63,176 nucleotides of DNA from Methanobacteriota archaeon (GTDB lineage: Archaea; Thermoplasmatota; Poseidoniia; Poseidoniales; Poseidoniaceae). The notes beneath the pieces are model-generated. The model worked only from the letters and a program-made list of their open reading frames with translations, searched no databases and was not told where the DNA came from. This document shows positions 35,411 through 45,010 of the stretch, one piece after another; position 1 is the stretch's first letter, and the number at the start of each line of letters is the position of its first letter. Made by a program: the position numbers and the translations under genes. The stretch is from NCBI GenBank assembly GCA_004195635.1, contig PSPT01000006.1:1-63176 (forward strand). Reading direction: 5' to 3'.

Positions 35411-37024
35411 TCATTTCTTTCCCCAACGACGAATCAAAAGCATGAACTCTTGGAGTTCCTTATCTTCGTAGCTGCGGTTCTGACTTTGAGCCAGTTCCAC
35501 TAACCGAGGGTCACGAATCATCGTAAGAACCTCGGCTGGAGTTTTGAGTACCATCTGGTCGCGAGTTAAATCGTAGAACAAACGAACTTTGTTCAACAAT
35601 GCATCACGAACCCTTTGCTGGTATTTGCTTGGATCGACTTTGATTGGTCGCTCACGGAATCGGGTCAAGTCAAAAACATGACGCCAATTTTCCTTTTCAG
35701 GAACGACCATTATTGCAATGGAAAGAAGTGCGAGCATATTGAGTACAATTAGCCATTTTAACCAAGCATCGCTTGTCAGTAGTACAATTGCACCCATTGC
35801 TTCGGTGAATGGAGATGTTAATACTCCAGTTACGTGACGGCTTTCATCAAAAACAACATAAAATTGCTCTCGGTGCCGAGTAACGGTATTGGAAATTTCA
35901 TCGTTATCATGTTCCATCATGTCAACCAATAGAGCGGAAAAGTATGCGCTATTGCCCTTCCAAGAAGTATCGGTGCCAGGATTTAGGCCATCATCACCAC
36001 CATTCCAGCATGCATGGTCAGAATAATAGTCTGAATTACAGAAACTTGGGTGCCCTGTGCGCTCTGCAGTATCTTTATCCCAAAGGAAGTTAGCAAGGGC
36101 ATCATCATTTGCAACAAAAACAATACTTCCAGTTACAGAAACAATATCCTCGCGATCTCCTCTGACTTTGTCAACTACCTCAATACCCGGGTAATCAATT
36201 CGTACAATTAGGCCGGTTTCTCCTTCACCGAGGCGGGTATTCTTTGGGTCGTTTACATCTTTGTTATCTTGATTGTCGAGGAATGCTGCGGTGGAGGCGT
36301 GAGCCAGGTACATAGCATTTCGTGATTGTTCAGGATAGACGGGGTCATCTTCTTGAAGCACTTGTAATGCTGTTGCTTGACGGAATAAGACCGGAGAACG
36401 ACAATCGCTAATACTGTTCTGTGAAAGCATTTCATCATTGCATCCCATTGACCTTGGGCCTTCGCCCATTTCACGCACATCTCGGTCAATACTTGAAAGG
36501 GCCCAGACATTGCGCATGTCGGATGGAGTTTTTGTGGTCGGGTCATTCTGCACATGAGTTTCATAATAGCGCAAACTGTCCATCATTGGCACAGGGAAGT
36601 ATTTGACGCCGAACTTGTCTGCGACTCGTTGTGCATTGTCTGAATCTGAAGCAATAATTACCTTGCCACCAGAAATTGTGACGAAATCATGAATCGCCGT
36701 AGCTTCGGCTTCATCAAAGGGCTTCTCCGGAGACAATACTAGCAGCATTGTGCGGTGAGGCTCCCTCCAGTCATTGACTAACATTGGAGTGGACATTGTG
36801 TTAGCAACAGTATACCCCATGCCATCTTCACCGACATCGTCGGACATGATATTGACTTGCTGCAATTGGTAATCACCATCTGCATCGGTTACATATGCAC
36901 TGTATACCGACTCTTTTCCAGAACTAACAAAGAAAATCATTATCGCTGAAAGGAGCAAGGTAACAACGAAACCAGTAAATAACCATGTCTCCAAGGAGAT
37001 GGGCTTCTTCTCTACTTCTACCAT
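35411..37024 (-). CDS. DUF4350-like membrane protein, first gene of the MoxR operon
   Basis: A 537-residue protein with one N-terminal membrane helix (about 12-33), a large extracytoplasmic or periplasm-facing domain (about 35-400) and a second hydrophobic stretch (about 405-435). The first part has the glutamine-amidotransferase-like pattern of DUF4350 proteins (MLLVLSPEKPFDEAEATAI, VTISGGKVIIASDSDNAQRV). The cytoplasmic tail (about 440-537) is basic and helical. MoxR-DUF58-DUF4350 gene strings are common in bacteria and archaea. A TATA-like TATTTATTT is centred 26 bp before ATG 37024, so this gene is probably leaderless and drives the four-gene operon. Confidence 0.75.
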   Translation of the reverse strand: MVEVEKKPISLETWLFTGFVVTLLLSAIMIFFVSSGKESVYSAYVTDADGDYQLQQVNIMSDDVGEDGMGYTVANTMSTPMLVNDWREPHRTMLLVLSPEKPFDEAEATAIHDFVTISGGKVIIASDSDNAQRVADKFGVKYFPVPMMDSLRYYETHVQNDPTTKTPSDMRNVWALSSIDRDVREMGEGPRSMGCNDEMLSQNSISDCRSPVLFRQATALQVLQEDDPVYPEQSRNAMYLAHASTAAFLDNQDNKDVNDPKNTRLGEGETGLIVRIDYPGIEVVDKVRGDREDIVSVTGSIVFVANDDALANFLWDKDTAERTGHPSFCNSDYYSDHACWNGGDDGLNPGTDTSWKGNSAYFSALLVDMMEHDNDEISNTVTRHREQFYVVFDESRHVTGVLTSPFTEAMGAIVLLTSDAWLKWLIVLNMLALLSIAIMVVPEKENWRHVFDLTRFRERPIKVDPSKYQQRVRDALLNKVRLFYDLTRDQMVLKTPAEVLTMIRDPRLVELAQSQNRSYEDKELQEFMLLIRRWGKK

Positions 37025-37045
37025 AATTTCAACTCCAGAACTACG

Positions 37046-37054
37046 AAATAAATA
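37046..37054 (-). promoter_or_regulatory. TATA-like box of the MoxR operon
   Basis: The minus strand reads TATTTATTT, centred about 26 bp upstream of ATG 37024. It is the best promoter candidate for the four genes down to 31932. Confidence 0.5.
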
Positions 37055-37232
37055 CCCTAAGTAGCCCTTCCGACATTCACACCATTGATATATATTCCCC
37101 GATAATGCACAGAGGTGAAATTTGATTATTTGACTACAATATCAGTAGCACTCGCCGGAATAAGACCGAATCTTACCACAATGGTGTAAATATCACCTAC
37201 TGTTTCAACTGCAAACGGAAAGGCAGAAGTAT

Positions 37233-38198
37233 TCACTCATCTCTACGAATAATTATAGCAACTACTACAATTAATGCCGTCGTTGCGAACAAACTTGTTG
37301 CCGGCATTGATTCCTTAATGAATGAGCCATCCCCTCCATTATCATCTACCCCACCATTAGAGGATGAATCATCATCATCTCCCCCATCATCCGAATTAGA
37401 ATTAACCGCCTCAATATCAACAAATTGAGTTGTGATTGAGGTGCCGCCACCACCTTCAGATACTATTGCAAGTTCAATAGTACATTCTTTACTTGGATGA
37501 CTTGAAGCAGGGGAAATAGAAACCTCAACAGTAACTGTATTGATTTGGTTACCATCGTGAACTGAATTTACAACTGTATTCTCAACTTCGCTCAAGCCAT
37601 CTAATGACAATTGCGGGCAGCCTTGGGCTACTATTGTGGGTGAAACCGCTTTATCCCTCATATTTCCATTATTTGTAAGTACGACTTCCATCATTGCAGT
37701 GGTGCCTGCAGAAACGGGGAAGCCTAAGTAAATTAACTCAACATCTAAATCAGCAATACGAGGTATCTCAAAATCACCCTCAATCACCTTTGCATCAAGA
37801 GTCACATCAGATCCATCAATAGGGCTTGCACGAGTGGCGGTAATACGTACATTACCAGTTGAATTAGCGAGGTGTTCAATTACCGTTACATTTGTAATTG
37901 TCACTTCAAATGTTTTATTTGATTGAGCGGCGATATTTATTGACTCGGAAATATCCAAATCGGCATCTAAATCAGCCTCCCAAGCAATGTTTATATCTAT
38001 TGGAAGTGGGTCTTGATTATCGACCCAAAACTCAACCATTACTTCACCATCGGTATCCATTAACCAAGTAATGTCTTCAAAATCCTCATTCCAACCTATG
38101 TCCCAACCTGGCTGAGGAATGTCATCCTGAGCAAGAGCACTGATTGAAGAAAGTGAAAGCACCATGAAAGATACGAGAATAAGGACACTTTTTCGCAT
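37233..38198 (-). CDS. Secreted, C-terminally anchored protein downstream of the Mo-hydroxylase
   Basis: A 321-residue exported protein. ATG 38198 (GGAGG 8 nt upstream) starts a signal peptide (VLILVSFMVLSLSSISALA). Two CARDB/Ig-like regions follow (about 25-150; IADLDVELIYLGFPVSAG and VVLTNNGNMRDKAV), then an acidic Asp/Ser/Gly linker (about 255-290). The last part has a Met-Pro-Ala-Thr-Ser motif, a hydrophobic helix (LFATTALIVVVAIII) and a terminal Arg-Arg-Asp-Glu. This tripartite end resembles archaeal CTERM sorting signals, though PGF is not present. The gene begins 19 bp after the FAD subunit stop, so it belongs to the hydroxylase operon. No binding function is identified. Confidence 0.7.
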   Translation of the reverse strand: MRKSVLILVSFMVLSLSSISALAQDDIPQPGWDIGWNEDFEDITWLMDTDGEVMVEFWVDNQDPLPIDINIAWEADLDADLDISESINIAAQSNKTFEVTITNVTVIEHLANSTGNVRITATRASPIDGSDVTLDAKVIEGDFEIPRIADLDVELIYLGFPVSAGTTAMMEVVLTNNGNMRDKAVSPTIVAQGCPQLSLDGLSEVENTVVNSVHDGNQINTVTVEVSISPASSHPSKECTIELAIVSEGGGGTSITTQFVDIEAVNSNSDDGGDDDDSSSNGGVDDNGGDGSFIKESMPATSLFATTALIVVVAIIIRRDE

Positions 38199-38217
38199 TA
38201 TTTTCCCCTCCAATAGG

Positions 38218-39234
38218 TTATTCGAGTTGGCTCAATATGCGCTTTGTAAGCACCTTCGCCATCTTCCTTCTATACGCTGGGGCGAGGTAGGTGTTTTTCA
38301 CAGGTTTGATGCTTTGCCTAACTAATTCTGCAACTTCAAGGATGCTTTTTTGACCTTGCCAGCCCTGTTGCATTACCTTAGCAACAGCCTCGCTATGCAA
38401 CTTTGGAATAGATTCCAATGCAGTACTTGCAACACGTAAATCAATTAATTCACCGGCTGGATTTATCTTCCAAGCAGCAGCTATGCCGACTTCCGGAAAA
38501 TCCCAAGATTCACGTACTGACAATTTAAGGTAATCTCCTTGCCACTGTTCAACATCTTTGGGCAAAGAAACATGGGTGACTAACTCCCCTTGTTGTAATA
38601 CATTGCGAGTCATCCCATCCAATTGGAAGAATTCGGAAAGCAACATTGAACGCTGGCCTTGTGGACCAGCCAAATGAATAGATGCACCAAGGACCATTAA
38701 AGTTGGAGCGATGTCTGCTTGATATGTAGCAACACACAACTCATTTTGGTTGGGAATTACGCGGCAATCTGCGCCAGTGCCACAATCGCACTTGTGGCAC
38801 CAATCAATACTTGAACGCCAATCTTCACTTTGATTGAACCAATAGCAGCGCGTGTCAAGGCAAATGTTGCCACCGAGGGTGGCGTTATTACGAATTAATA
38901 TACTGGCAACTTTCCCTGCTGCTTTAGCAATAATTGGGTGGACTGGAGAGATTGTGGCGTCGGTGTGAACGAGAGCATCAGAGGCATTAGCAACAAGAGA
39001 AGATAGTCGAGCCATCGCCCCAATGCGATGCATAGAAACTTCGCCTAAACCAGCAACTGATGAAAGTGAAATAACATCCCCTTTTGGATTTAGGTGCCAT
39101 TTATAATTAGGGAGCAAATCGGTTCCACCGGCTATCCAATCACTTGAGCGCCCTTCACTAGCAAGTTTTTGTGAAATATCAATCGCTTCCTCAACTGTTG
39201 TAGGAAAATGGAGATTGAATGGTGGAGTTCGCAT
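38218..39234 (-). CDS. FAD subunit of a 4-hydroxybenzoyl-CoA reductase-type molybdenum hydroxylase
   Basis: A 338-residue FAD-binding subunit (CoxM/HcrB type). The FAD motifs are AGGTDLLPNYKW (about 35-46) and NNATLGGNICLDTRC (about 116-130). Directly after the second is a Cys-rich insertion (Cys at about 125, 130, 146, 149, 151, 157 and 167) with WFNQSEDW, then WCHKCDCGTGADC. Ordinary CO/xanthine dehydrogenase FAD subunits lack this; the beta subunit of 4-hydroxybenzoyl-CoA reductase (HcrB) has it and uses four Cys for an extra [4Fe-4S] cluster. ATG 39234 begins 1 nt after the large-subunit stop, with AGAGG upstream. The catalytic substrate remains unproven. Confidence 0.85.
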   Translation of the reverse strand: MRTPPFNLHFPTTVEEAIDISQKLASEGRSSDWIAGGTDLLPNYKWHLNPKGDVISLSSVAGLGEVSMHRIGAMARLSSLVANASDALVHTDATISPVHPIIAKAAGKVASILIRNNATLGGNICLDTRCYWFNQSEDWRSSIDWCHKCDCGTGADCRVIPNQNELCVATYQADIAPTLMVLGASIHLAGPQGQRSMLLSEFFQLDGMTRNVLQQGELVTHVSLPKDVEQWQGDYLKLSVRESWDFPEVGIAAAWKINPAGELIDLRVASTALESIPKLHSEAVAKVMQQGWQGQKSILEVAELVRQSIKPVKNTYLAPAYRRKMAKVLTKRILSQLE

Positions 39235-39235
39235 A

Positions 39236-42010
39236 TTATTCAACCTCTCTGTGCCTGCGTTCTACATGTTTCCACGCACTACCTGCTGGTCGAGGCGAAG
39301 CAATGTATTCATCACTTGGAAGCACTGAAATTACCCATCCGTCCATCTGTTCTTCAGGAGCAATTTCTGGCTTTAATCCGAATATTGCGCCATTGTGATA
39401 TGGCGCCCTATTGACATCTAATTTTCTTGCCAAATCCCGCTCAGCATGTGCAGCCGCACGAATAAGTAAATCATCGTGTAATTGTGAAGTTTGAAGGGTA
39501 GGGTTTGGCAAATCAAGAGGAGAATCAACATCTAATTTCCTAACCTTTTTCTCAATCCTCTTATACATTCGATCAGGAGTAATTGGCAATTCATCAACCC
39601 TAATTCCAATCGCATCGTAAACCGCGTTTACAACTGCAGGAAGTATGGGGAGAAGGGGGCCTTCGCCAGCCTCTTTTGCACCAAATGGGCCTTCTGGGTC
39701 ATTGGACTCAACGATAATCGGGGTAACCTTCGGCATCTCGTGAATAGAGGGTATTTTGTATTCTAAGAAATTAGGATTTTGCAAGTTGCCGGTCCTTCCA
39801 TATACCATTTCCTCGGACAATACCTGCCCCATCCCCATATGGCAAGAACCGATAATTTGCCCTTCTACGGCAAGTGGGTTAAGTGCCCTTCCGCAATCAT
39901 GGGCTGCCCATGCTTCAATCACCTTTGTTTGACCTGTTTCAGCATCAACCTCTACTTCAGCAACATAGGCTGAAAAGGAGTATGCAGGTGCAAGGCCGGC
40001 TGCTGCGCCTTTGTGAGTGGAACCCATTGGCGGAGTACGGTATGCTCCCGAAGATACCAAAGCACCTCTTTCTTCCTGCGCCTTGTGTAATGCTTCAAGG
40101 TATGAAACTCCAACTGCCGGATCTTTCTTATCGTAGATTCTGCGGTCGCCAATAATCAATCGCTTAGGATCGGCTCCGGTGATATCTGCAGTTGCTGCAA
40201 GTAATTCCTCTCGAATTTTCATCGCTGCAGAAATCGCAGCATTAGCATTCATAAAAGTGACTCGGCTACTGTAGGAGCCGAGATCAACTGGAGATGTATC
40301 GGAATCGCGACTTTTTACTCGAATCATCTCCAAGGGCAAGCCCAATACTTCCGCAACACTTTGCCCAACTACGGTGTCTGAACCCTGTCCAATATCAGCG
40401 GCACCAGTGTGAACAGTAACGCCACCATCCATGTCGATTTTGAGATGTACAGTAGCATGAGGGAACTTATTTGGGTCCCAGTGAATAGGTAACCCACTTC
40501 CTGAAATGAAGAAACCACAACCAATTCCAATCCCTCTGCCGAGTGGCATTTTTCGGAATTTCTCATCCCATCCACTTGCTTCGCGGACTCTCTCAAGACA
40601 TTCGCGCATTCCGATGCTGGTGACTCTGAATCCGGTAATTGTTGTTGAGTTGGGGGGGAGAAGGTTGGCTAAGCGGAAGGCAATAGGGTCAACCCCCAAT
40701 TGCTCACACACGTCGTCTATTGCCGATTCAACTGCACACCTGCTATTTACCGCGCCGTGTCCGCGCATCGCTCCTGATGCAGGTTTGTTAGTCCATACCC
40801 GCGCACCAGTGTAATGGAATGAACCAATTTCATAAGGAGCAGTATGTAATACACCGTTGTAGTAAGTGGTGACGTGCCCGAAAGAAGCAAAACTTCCACC
40901 GTCAATTAGCGCATCGGTTTCAATTCCACAAATACGACCGCTTGCATCAGCATGCACTACCATTTCCAATTTTGAAGGATGCCGGCCGCGATTTGTCCAA
41001 AAGACCTCCTCTCGATCAAAAGTAATTCTTACCGGTTTACCGGTTTGACGGGCCATTATTGCAGCACACATTTCGTGCGGGAAGGGGTCGGACTTGCCAC
41101 CAAAACCTCCACCGACAAAGGTTCGATGAACATTGATTTGATGCATTGGTATTTCTAACACATCAGCCAATGAACGATGTACATAATGAGGGACTTGCTG
41201 AGGCGTATATAGAGTAAGACGACCGGATGGATCCCAGTGTGCAACCGCAGCATGTGGTTCGGTGAATCCGTGATTGACTCCTGCGAAGGACCATTTTACT
41301 GAGGACGAGGCCGCAGCATCTTTTACTCCAGCAATATTTCCAAACTCTTGGAATACTCGCTTTTGGATATTGGCCTCGCCAATGTGGTACTTTCCGCGGT
41401 CATGGATTGGATTTTCAGTGTCTTCGATTGCCTTTTTCATATCATGAACTGGCTCAAGAATTTCATAATCTACTTTAATCAATTGTAGGGCTTGTAGTGC
41501 GGTTGCTTCATCGATTGCTGCGACACTAGCAACAAGGTCGCCAACATGGCGAACTTTTTCAACTGCCAAAGCGTGTTCATCCTTAGTTACGGGTAATACT
41601 CCAAACGCATTGGTATGATTTTTCCCAGTAAGGACGCACTCGACGCCGCTCAAAGCCTCAGCAGCACTAGTATCTATACTTCGAATCTTAGCATAATGAT
41701 GCGGCGAGCGAAGTATTTTTCCGATTAATTCACCGCGCAAACGGACATCATCACCATAATGAGCCTGGCCGGTAACCTTCCATCGAGAATCAATAAGTGG
41801 AGTCCTGCGGCCAATACTACTGCTAGTTAGAAGATGGTCGTGGCGATTTAAGCCACGCGGTTGAGGACGATCTCCACCTTCACTTTGAGGAATATAAGAT
41901 AAATCACGTAAATCGCTAAATTGTTTGCTGCCACCACTACCGGGTTTTCGGAAAGGAAGTTTTCCGGGTTGTTGACGATAGCCTTTCATTTGCTCATCAT
42001 CTTCGGCCAT
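39236..42010 (-). CDS. Molybdopterin-binding large subunit of a xanthine-oxidase family hydroxylase (HcrA-like)
   Basis: A 924-residue catalytic subunit. After an unusual polar N-terminal extension (about 1-55) the aldehyde oxidase/xanthine dehydrogenase a/b hammerhead domain starts at DSRWKVTGQAHYGDDVRLRG (quoted in full at 20). Cofactor motifs are GGGFGGKSDPFP (about 300-312), SGAMRGHGAVNSRCAVES (about 410-427), GAADIGQGSDTV and the active-site Glu in FGAKEAGEGPLLPI near 790. GGAGGT lies 6 nt before ATG 42010, so the seven-residue upstream extension is dropped. With the 2Fe-2S and FAD subunits it forms a complete Mo hydroxylase; the reduction of aromatic CoA thioesters is suggested only by the FAD subunit insertion. 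Confidence 0.88.
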   Translation of the reverse strand: MAEDDEQMKGYRQQPGKLPFRKPGSGGSKQFSDLRDLSYIPQSEGGDRPQPRGLNRHDHLLTSSSIGRRTPLIDSRWKVTGQAHYGDDVRLRGELIGKILRSPHHYAKIRSIDTSAAEALSGVECVLTGKNHTNAFGVLPVTKDEHALAVEKVRHVGDLVASVAAIDEATALQALQLIKVDYEILEPVHDMKKAIEDTENPIHDRGKYHIGEANIQKRVFQEFGNIAGVKDAAASSSVKWSFAGVNHGFTEPHAAVAHWDPSGRLTLYTPQQVPHYVHRSLADVLEIPMHQINVHRTFVGGGFGGKSDPFPHEMCAAIMARQTGKPVRITFDREEVFWTNRGRHPSKLEMVVHADASGRICGIETDALIDGGSFASFGHVTTYYNGVLHTAPYEIGSFHYTGARVWTNKPASGAMRGHGAVNSRCAVESAIDDVCEQLGVDPIAFRLANLLPPNSTTITGFRVTSIGMRECLERVREASGWDEKFRKMPLGRGIGIGCGFFISGSGLPIHWDPNKFPHATVHLKIDMDGGVTVHTGAADIGQGSDTVVGQSVAEVLGLPLEMIRVKSRDSDTSPVDLGSYSSRVTFMNANAAISAAMKIREELLAATADITGADPKRLIIGDRRIYDKKDPAVGVSYLEALHKAQEERGALVSSGAYRTPPMGSTHKGAAAGLAPAYSFSAYVAEVEVDAETGQTKVIEAWAAHDCGRALNPLAVEGQIIGSCHMGMGQVLSEEMVYGRTGNLQNPNFLEYKIPSIHEMPKVTPIIVESNDPEGPFGAKEAGEGPLLPILPAVVNAVYDAIGIRVDELPITPDRMYKRIEKKVRKLDVDSPLDLPNPTLQTSQLHDDLLIRAAAHAERDLARKLDVNRAPYHNGAIFGLKPEIAPEEQMDGWVISVLPSDEYIASPRPAGSAWKHVERRHREVE

Positions 42011-42034
42011 GAATTCACCTCCCTTCTTCACCGA

Positions 42035-42688
42035 TTATGCCGTATGTCCGCCTTCATTTTCACCACTGAAACCGGGGTGTGGGTCTGCTTTTGCAGTTGT
42101 TGAATCAACTGATTCTGCATCAGTGCGCATTAATTCAGCAGCGGCTTGAATTGAGTCAACAATCGGTTGATATCCTGTGCAACGGCATAAATTTCCTTCA
42201 ATCGCACCCTTTATTTCTGCATCGGTAGGCGAGTTATTTTTCTCAAGTAATGCTGAAGAAACTAGTAAAAATCCAGGTGTGCAGAACCCACATTGACTAC
42301 CTCCGTGTTTAGCAAACATATCTTGAATTGGATGTAAATGATGGCCATCGGCTAACCCTTCAACTGTGGTTATCTCCTTTGCGCGAACTTCGCCTGCAAG
42401 AGTGAGGCACGATAACTTTGGCTCACCATCAATGAGGACTGTACAACACCCGCAAGTACCCATGTCACAACCTCTCTTTACCCCAAGTGCTCCCACTTCA
42501 TCGCGAATTACATCGAGGAGGATTGCATTGGATTCAATATGGCATTCAATATTTTGCCCATTGACTAGTGCAGACCAATAAACTTCAGGTGCTGTCGGAA
42601 TCATTGAGATGCGCTCTTCCCCGACCATTGCCTCACCTATACCTTCGTGGCCTTCGCCCTTCTTGATGCTTCGCCCAATAAACTCCAT
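42035..42688 (-). CDS. 2Fe-2S small subunit of the molybdenum hydroxylase
   Basis: A 217-residue ferredoxin-type subunit with two [2Fe-2S] sites: the plant-type CDMGTCGCCTVLIDG (about 88-102) and the helical-bundle CGFCTPGFLL plus NLCRCTGYQPIV (about 136-180). The first about 28 residues, before MIPTAPEVYW, are not typical. In-frame ATGs at 42628 and 42604 are alternative starts, the former with GTGAGG close by. A 35-residue polar C-terminal tail is also extra. The gene is first in the operon small-large-FAD, with 24 bp to the large subunit; all three keep their cofactor residues. Confidence 0.9.
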   Translation of the reverse strand: MEFIGRSIKKGEGHEGIGEAMVGEERISMIPTAPEVYWSALVNGQNIECHIESNAILLDVIRDEVGALGVKRGCDMGTCGCCTVLIDGEPKLSCLTLAGEVRAKEITTVEGLADGHHLHPIQDMFAKHGGSQCGFCTPGFLLVSSALLEKNNSPTDAEIKGAIEGNLCRCTGYQPIVDSIQAAAELMRTDAESVDSTTAKADPHPGFSGENEGGHTA

Positions 42689-42896
42689 TTTTTATGGCCG
42701 GTTGACTTCAAAAAAAAGCCACACTTTATTGCGAAAAAAGGATGCTTTCTTCTCGCAATAGTTCTATCGTTCTAACCGCCATCTCCAGATGTTTTGGTGA
42801 ATAATTGTCCCCTATTGCTCATGGCCAGTTAAGCGTCAGTTTCTTCAAAGGTGAGCGAGACGAGGTAAATGGCCCTAGGGGCCAGTATGTGATAAT

Positions 42897-44810
42897 ATGC
42901 GAGCAAATTCAGTGATATGTGTCTTATTGACAATAGTATTCATGCTTCCAGCAGCACTTTCTTTCGTGCCACTGCAAGCCCAAGCAGCAGAAGTCACTGA
43001 AGAATGGTGGCACGAAACAACCGTTGACCGTAACGGTGATGGAATCGGAGACATGGTAGTAGTGGCTCTAAACACACCCGGATGGGTTGATGAGGAAGGA
43101 AGACTTAGCGTGATTGTTGATTTTGACCATACACCAACAAGTGAAGATTCGCTCATGTTAGCAACAAGTGTCGGATTTCAGCAACAATGGGAATTACCCC
43201 TTATTGATGCCCTTGCAGGCACAATTCCTACAGATGAAATCTCAACTGCATCTCGTCTTTCAGGAGTTGTGATGATTGAATTAGACGGGATACTTGAAAT
43301 TGCAATGGATAGTGTTGTCGAAGTTCATGGTGTTGATATTGTTTGGCAAGAAACTGGCTATACCGGCGCAGGTTCAACAGTTGCAATAATTGATACCGGA
43401 ATTGATGGGGCACATGTAGGCCTTGATGATTTGGATGATGATAACAGTACAAACGATACAAAGGTCATTGCTTTCTACGATGCAGTAAATGCACCCGGTT
43501 CAACAAACGGAACTGAAGTATTCCCCTATGATGACCAAGGGCATGGTAGCCATTGTGCGGGAATTACCGCAGGAACCGGAGCCCCCGATTATGATTTCGT
43601 GGGAGTTGCACCTCAAGCGAACCTCGTTGGAGTAAAGGTATTGGATAGCGGAGGAAGTGGTTCTTTCGCAACCGTCATGGCAGGTATGCAGTGGACAGTT
43701 GATCACCGCTATGAATTCAATATTAGAGCCGCAAGTATGAGCCTTGGAGGACCAGGTGCAATTGAATGGACTTCTTCAGAAGAAGACAGTGTTAACCGAA
43801 TGGGTAATGAAATGATGCGAGCCGGAGTTGCTCTTTTCATCGCCGCAGGTAATAGTGCAGTTTCTGCACAAATCGGAACCCCCGGCAGTGCAGAAGATGT
43901 AATCACCGTTGGAGCACTTGACAAAGATACTAAAATCGCAGTTTATTCTAGCCAAGGGCCAACTGAAGAAGGGAGGATCAAGCCAAATATTGCCTTTGTC
44001 GGCTCAAGTGTAATGTCTGTCGCATATAATTCAGGAGACCAATACACCTCAATGAGTGGAACAAGCATGGCAACCCCTGGGGCAGCAGGGCTTGGCGCCT
44101 TAATGTTGCAAGCAAATCCCGATTTGAGTTCTTTTGACCTGCGCAATATTATGCAGGAAACCGCCACCTACCGTGAATGCACCTATATGTTTGCTAATGA
44201 GCCATGTATCGAAGACCTAATCCCCAAAAACCGACAAAACAATGTTTATGGACACGGACATGTAAATGCCTTACCAAGCGTTCTTGAATCAGCCAGCCAA
44301 GATTATGATTTAAACACAAATTATTCACTAAATATTACTACATCCCCAGGAAAATACAACAGAATACACTTGGATAAAGGCGATTCAGTATCAATTGAAT
44401 TGTCAGAAGGAATGGATTCTATTCAATGGAGAGCAAATCATTTGCGTGACGACTGGTCATTCCTTCATTCCTATGAGCATGAAACTACCGCAACCATTAC
44501 CCATAAGGACATTATTCACAACTTAGAACACTTGCCTGGAATTGAATTAATTGGAAACCAAACCATATCAATTCGAGCAATAAAGGGAACTGAAGCCTCA
44601 ACTATTGAAGTAGTTAATATTTACATAATGAGTGCAGACTTTGAAGAAACCAGCATTGTTGACGAAATGGGTGGCAGCACCATGTTAGCAATGGGATTGA
44701 TTATTGGACTACTCATGGCCATTGCTGCATTTGGGATTCTCAAATACCTTGGCTCCGAGGAGAATGAATTATTTAGCCAAGAAGAAGTGAAAGATTCCGT
44801 GGACAATTGA
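42897..44810 (+). CDS. Subtilisin-like (S8) serine protease, membrane-anchored
   Basis: A 637-residue exported protease. It has a signal peptide (SVICVLLTIVFMLPAALSF), a propeptide-like part (about 35-150), then the S8 domain with catalytic Asp166 (IIDTGIDG), His216 (GHGSHCAG) and Ser390 (SGTSMATPG); the oxyanion Asn lies in AAGNSAVSA near 322. The catalytic triad is intact. Domain end is near 470, followed by a beta-rich region and a transmembrane helix (about 595-620, MLAMGLIIGLLMAIAAFGIL) with a short acidic cytoplasmic tail. It probably digests proteins at the cell surface, consistent with a protein-degrading marine heterotroph. It is divergent from the hydroxylase operon. ATG 42897 is the only sensible start for the signal peptide. 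Confidence 0.92.
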   Translation: MRANSVICVLLTIVFMLPAALSFVPLQAQAAEVTEEWWHETTVDRNGDGIGDMVVVALNTPGWVDEEGRLSVIVDFDHTPTSEDSLMLATSVGFQQQWELPLIDALAGTIPTDEISTASRLSGVVMIELDGILEIAMDSVVEVHGVDIVWQETGYTGAGSTVAIIDTGIDGAHVGLDDLDDDNSTNDTKVIAFYDAVNAPGSTNGTEVFPYDDQGHGSHCAGITAGTGAPDYDFVGVAPQANLVGVKVLDSGGSGSFATVMAGMQWTVDHRYEFNIRAASMSLGGPGAIEWTSSEEDSVNRMGNEMMRAGVALFIAAGNSAVSAQIGTPGSAEDVITVGALDKDTKIAVYSSQGPTEEGRIKPNIAFVGSSVMSVAYNSGDQYTSMSGTSMATPGAAGLGALMLQANPDLSSFDLRNIMQETATYRECTYMFANEPCIEDLIPKNRQNNVYGHGHVNALPSVLESASQDYDLNTNYSLNITTSPGKYNRIHLDKGDSVSIELSEGMDSIQWRANHLRDDWSFLHSYEHETTATITHKDIIHNLEHLPGIELIGNQTISIRAIKGTEASTIEVVNIYIMSADFEETSIVDEMGGSTMLAMGLIIGLLMAIAAFGILKYLGSEENELFSQEEVKDSVDN

Positions 44811-44980
44811 ATGGATTCTCTTTTCCTTCGTAGCCATTTAGGCTTTGTTCTGCAATAGCCTTCTTGCTTGGAATAGTATTAACTTTGACCCCCACTGTGG
44901 CATTGATGCTTCTGAGTTATTGCCGCGGATAATTGCCATATTATCAAATTAAAGCATTTATTTGCGATATCCGGACGATG

Positions 44981-44987
44981 CTTTAAG
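44981..44987 (+). promoter_or_regulatory. TATA-like box of the giant membrane protein gene
   Basis: CTTTAAG at 44981-44987 is centred 27 bp before ATG 45011, which supports a leaderless transcript and this ATG rather than the upstream GTG at 44987. Confidence 0.4.
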
Positions 44988-45010
44988 TGCTGAGCCACAA
45001 ACAATACTCC

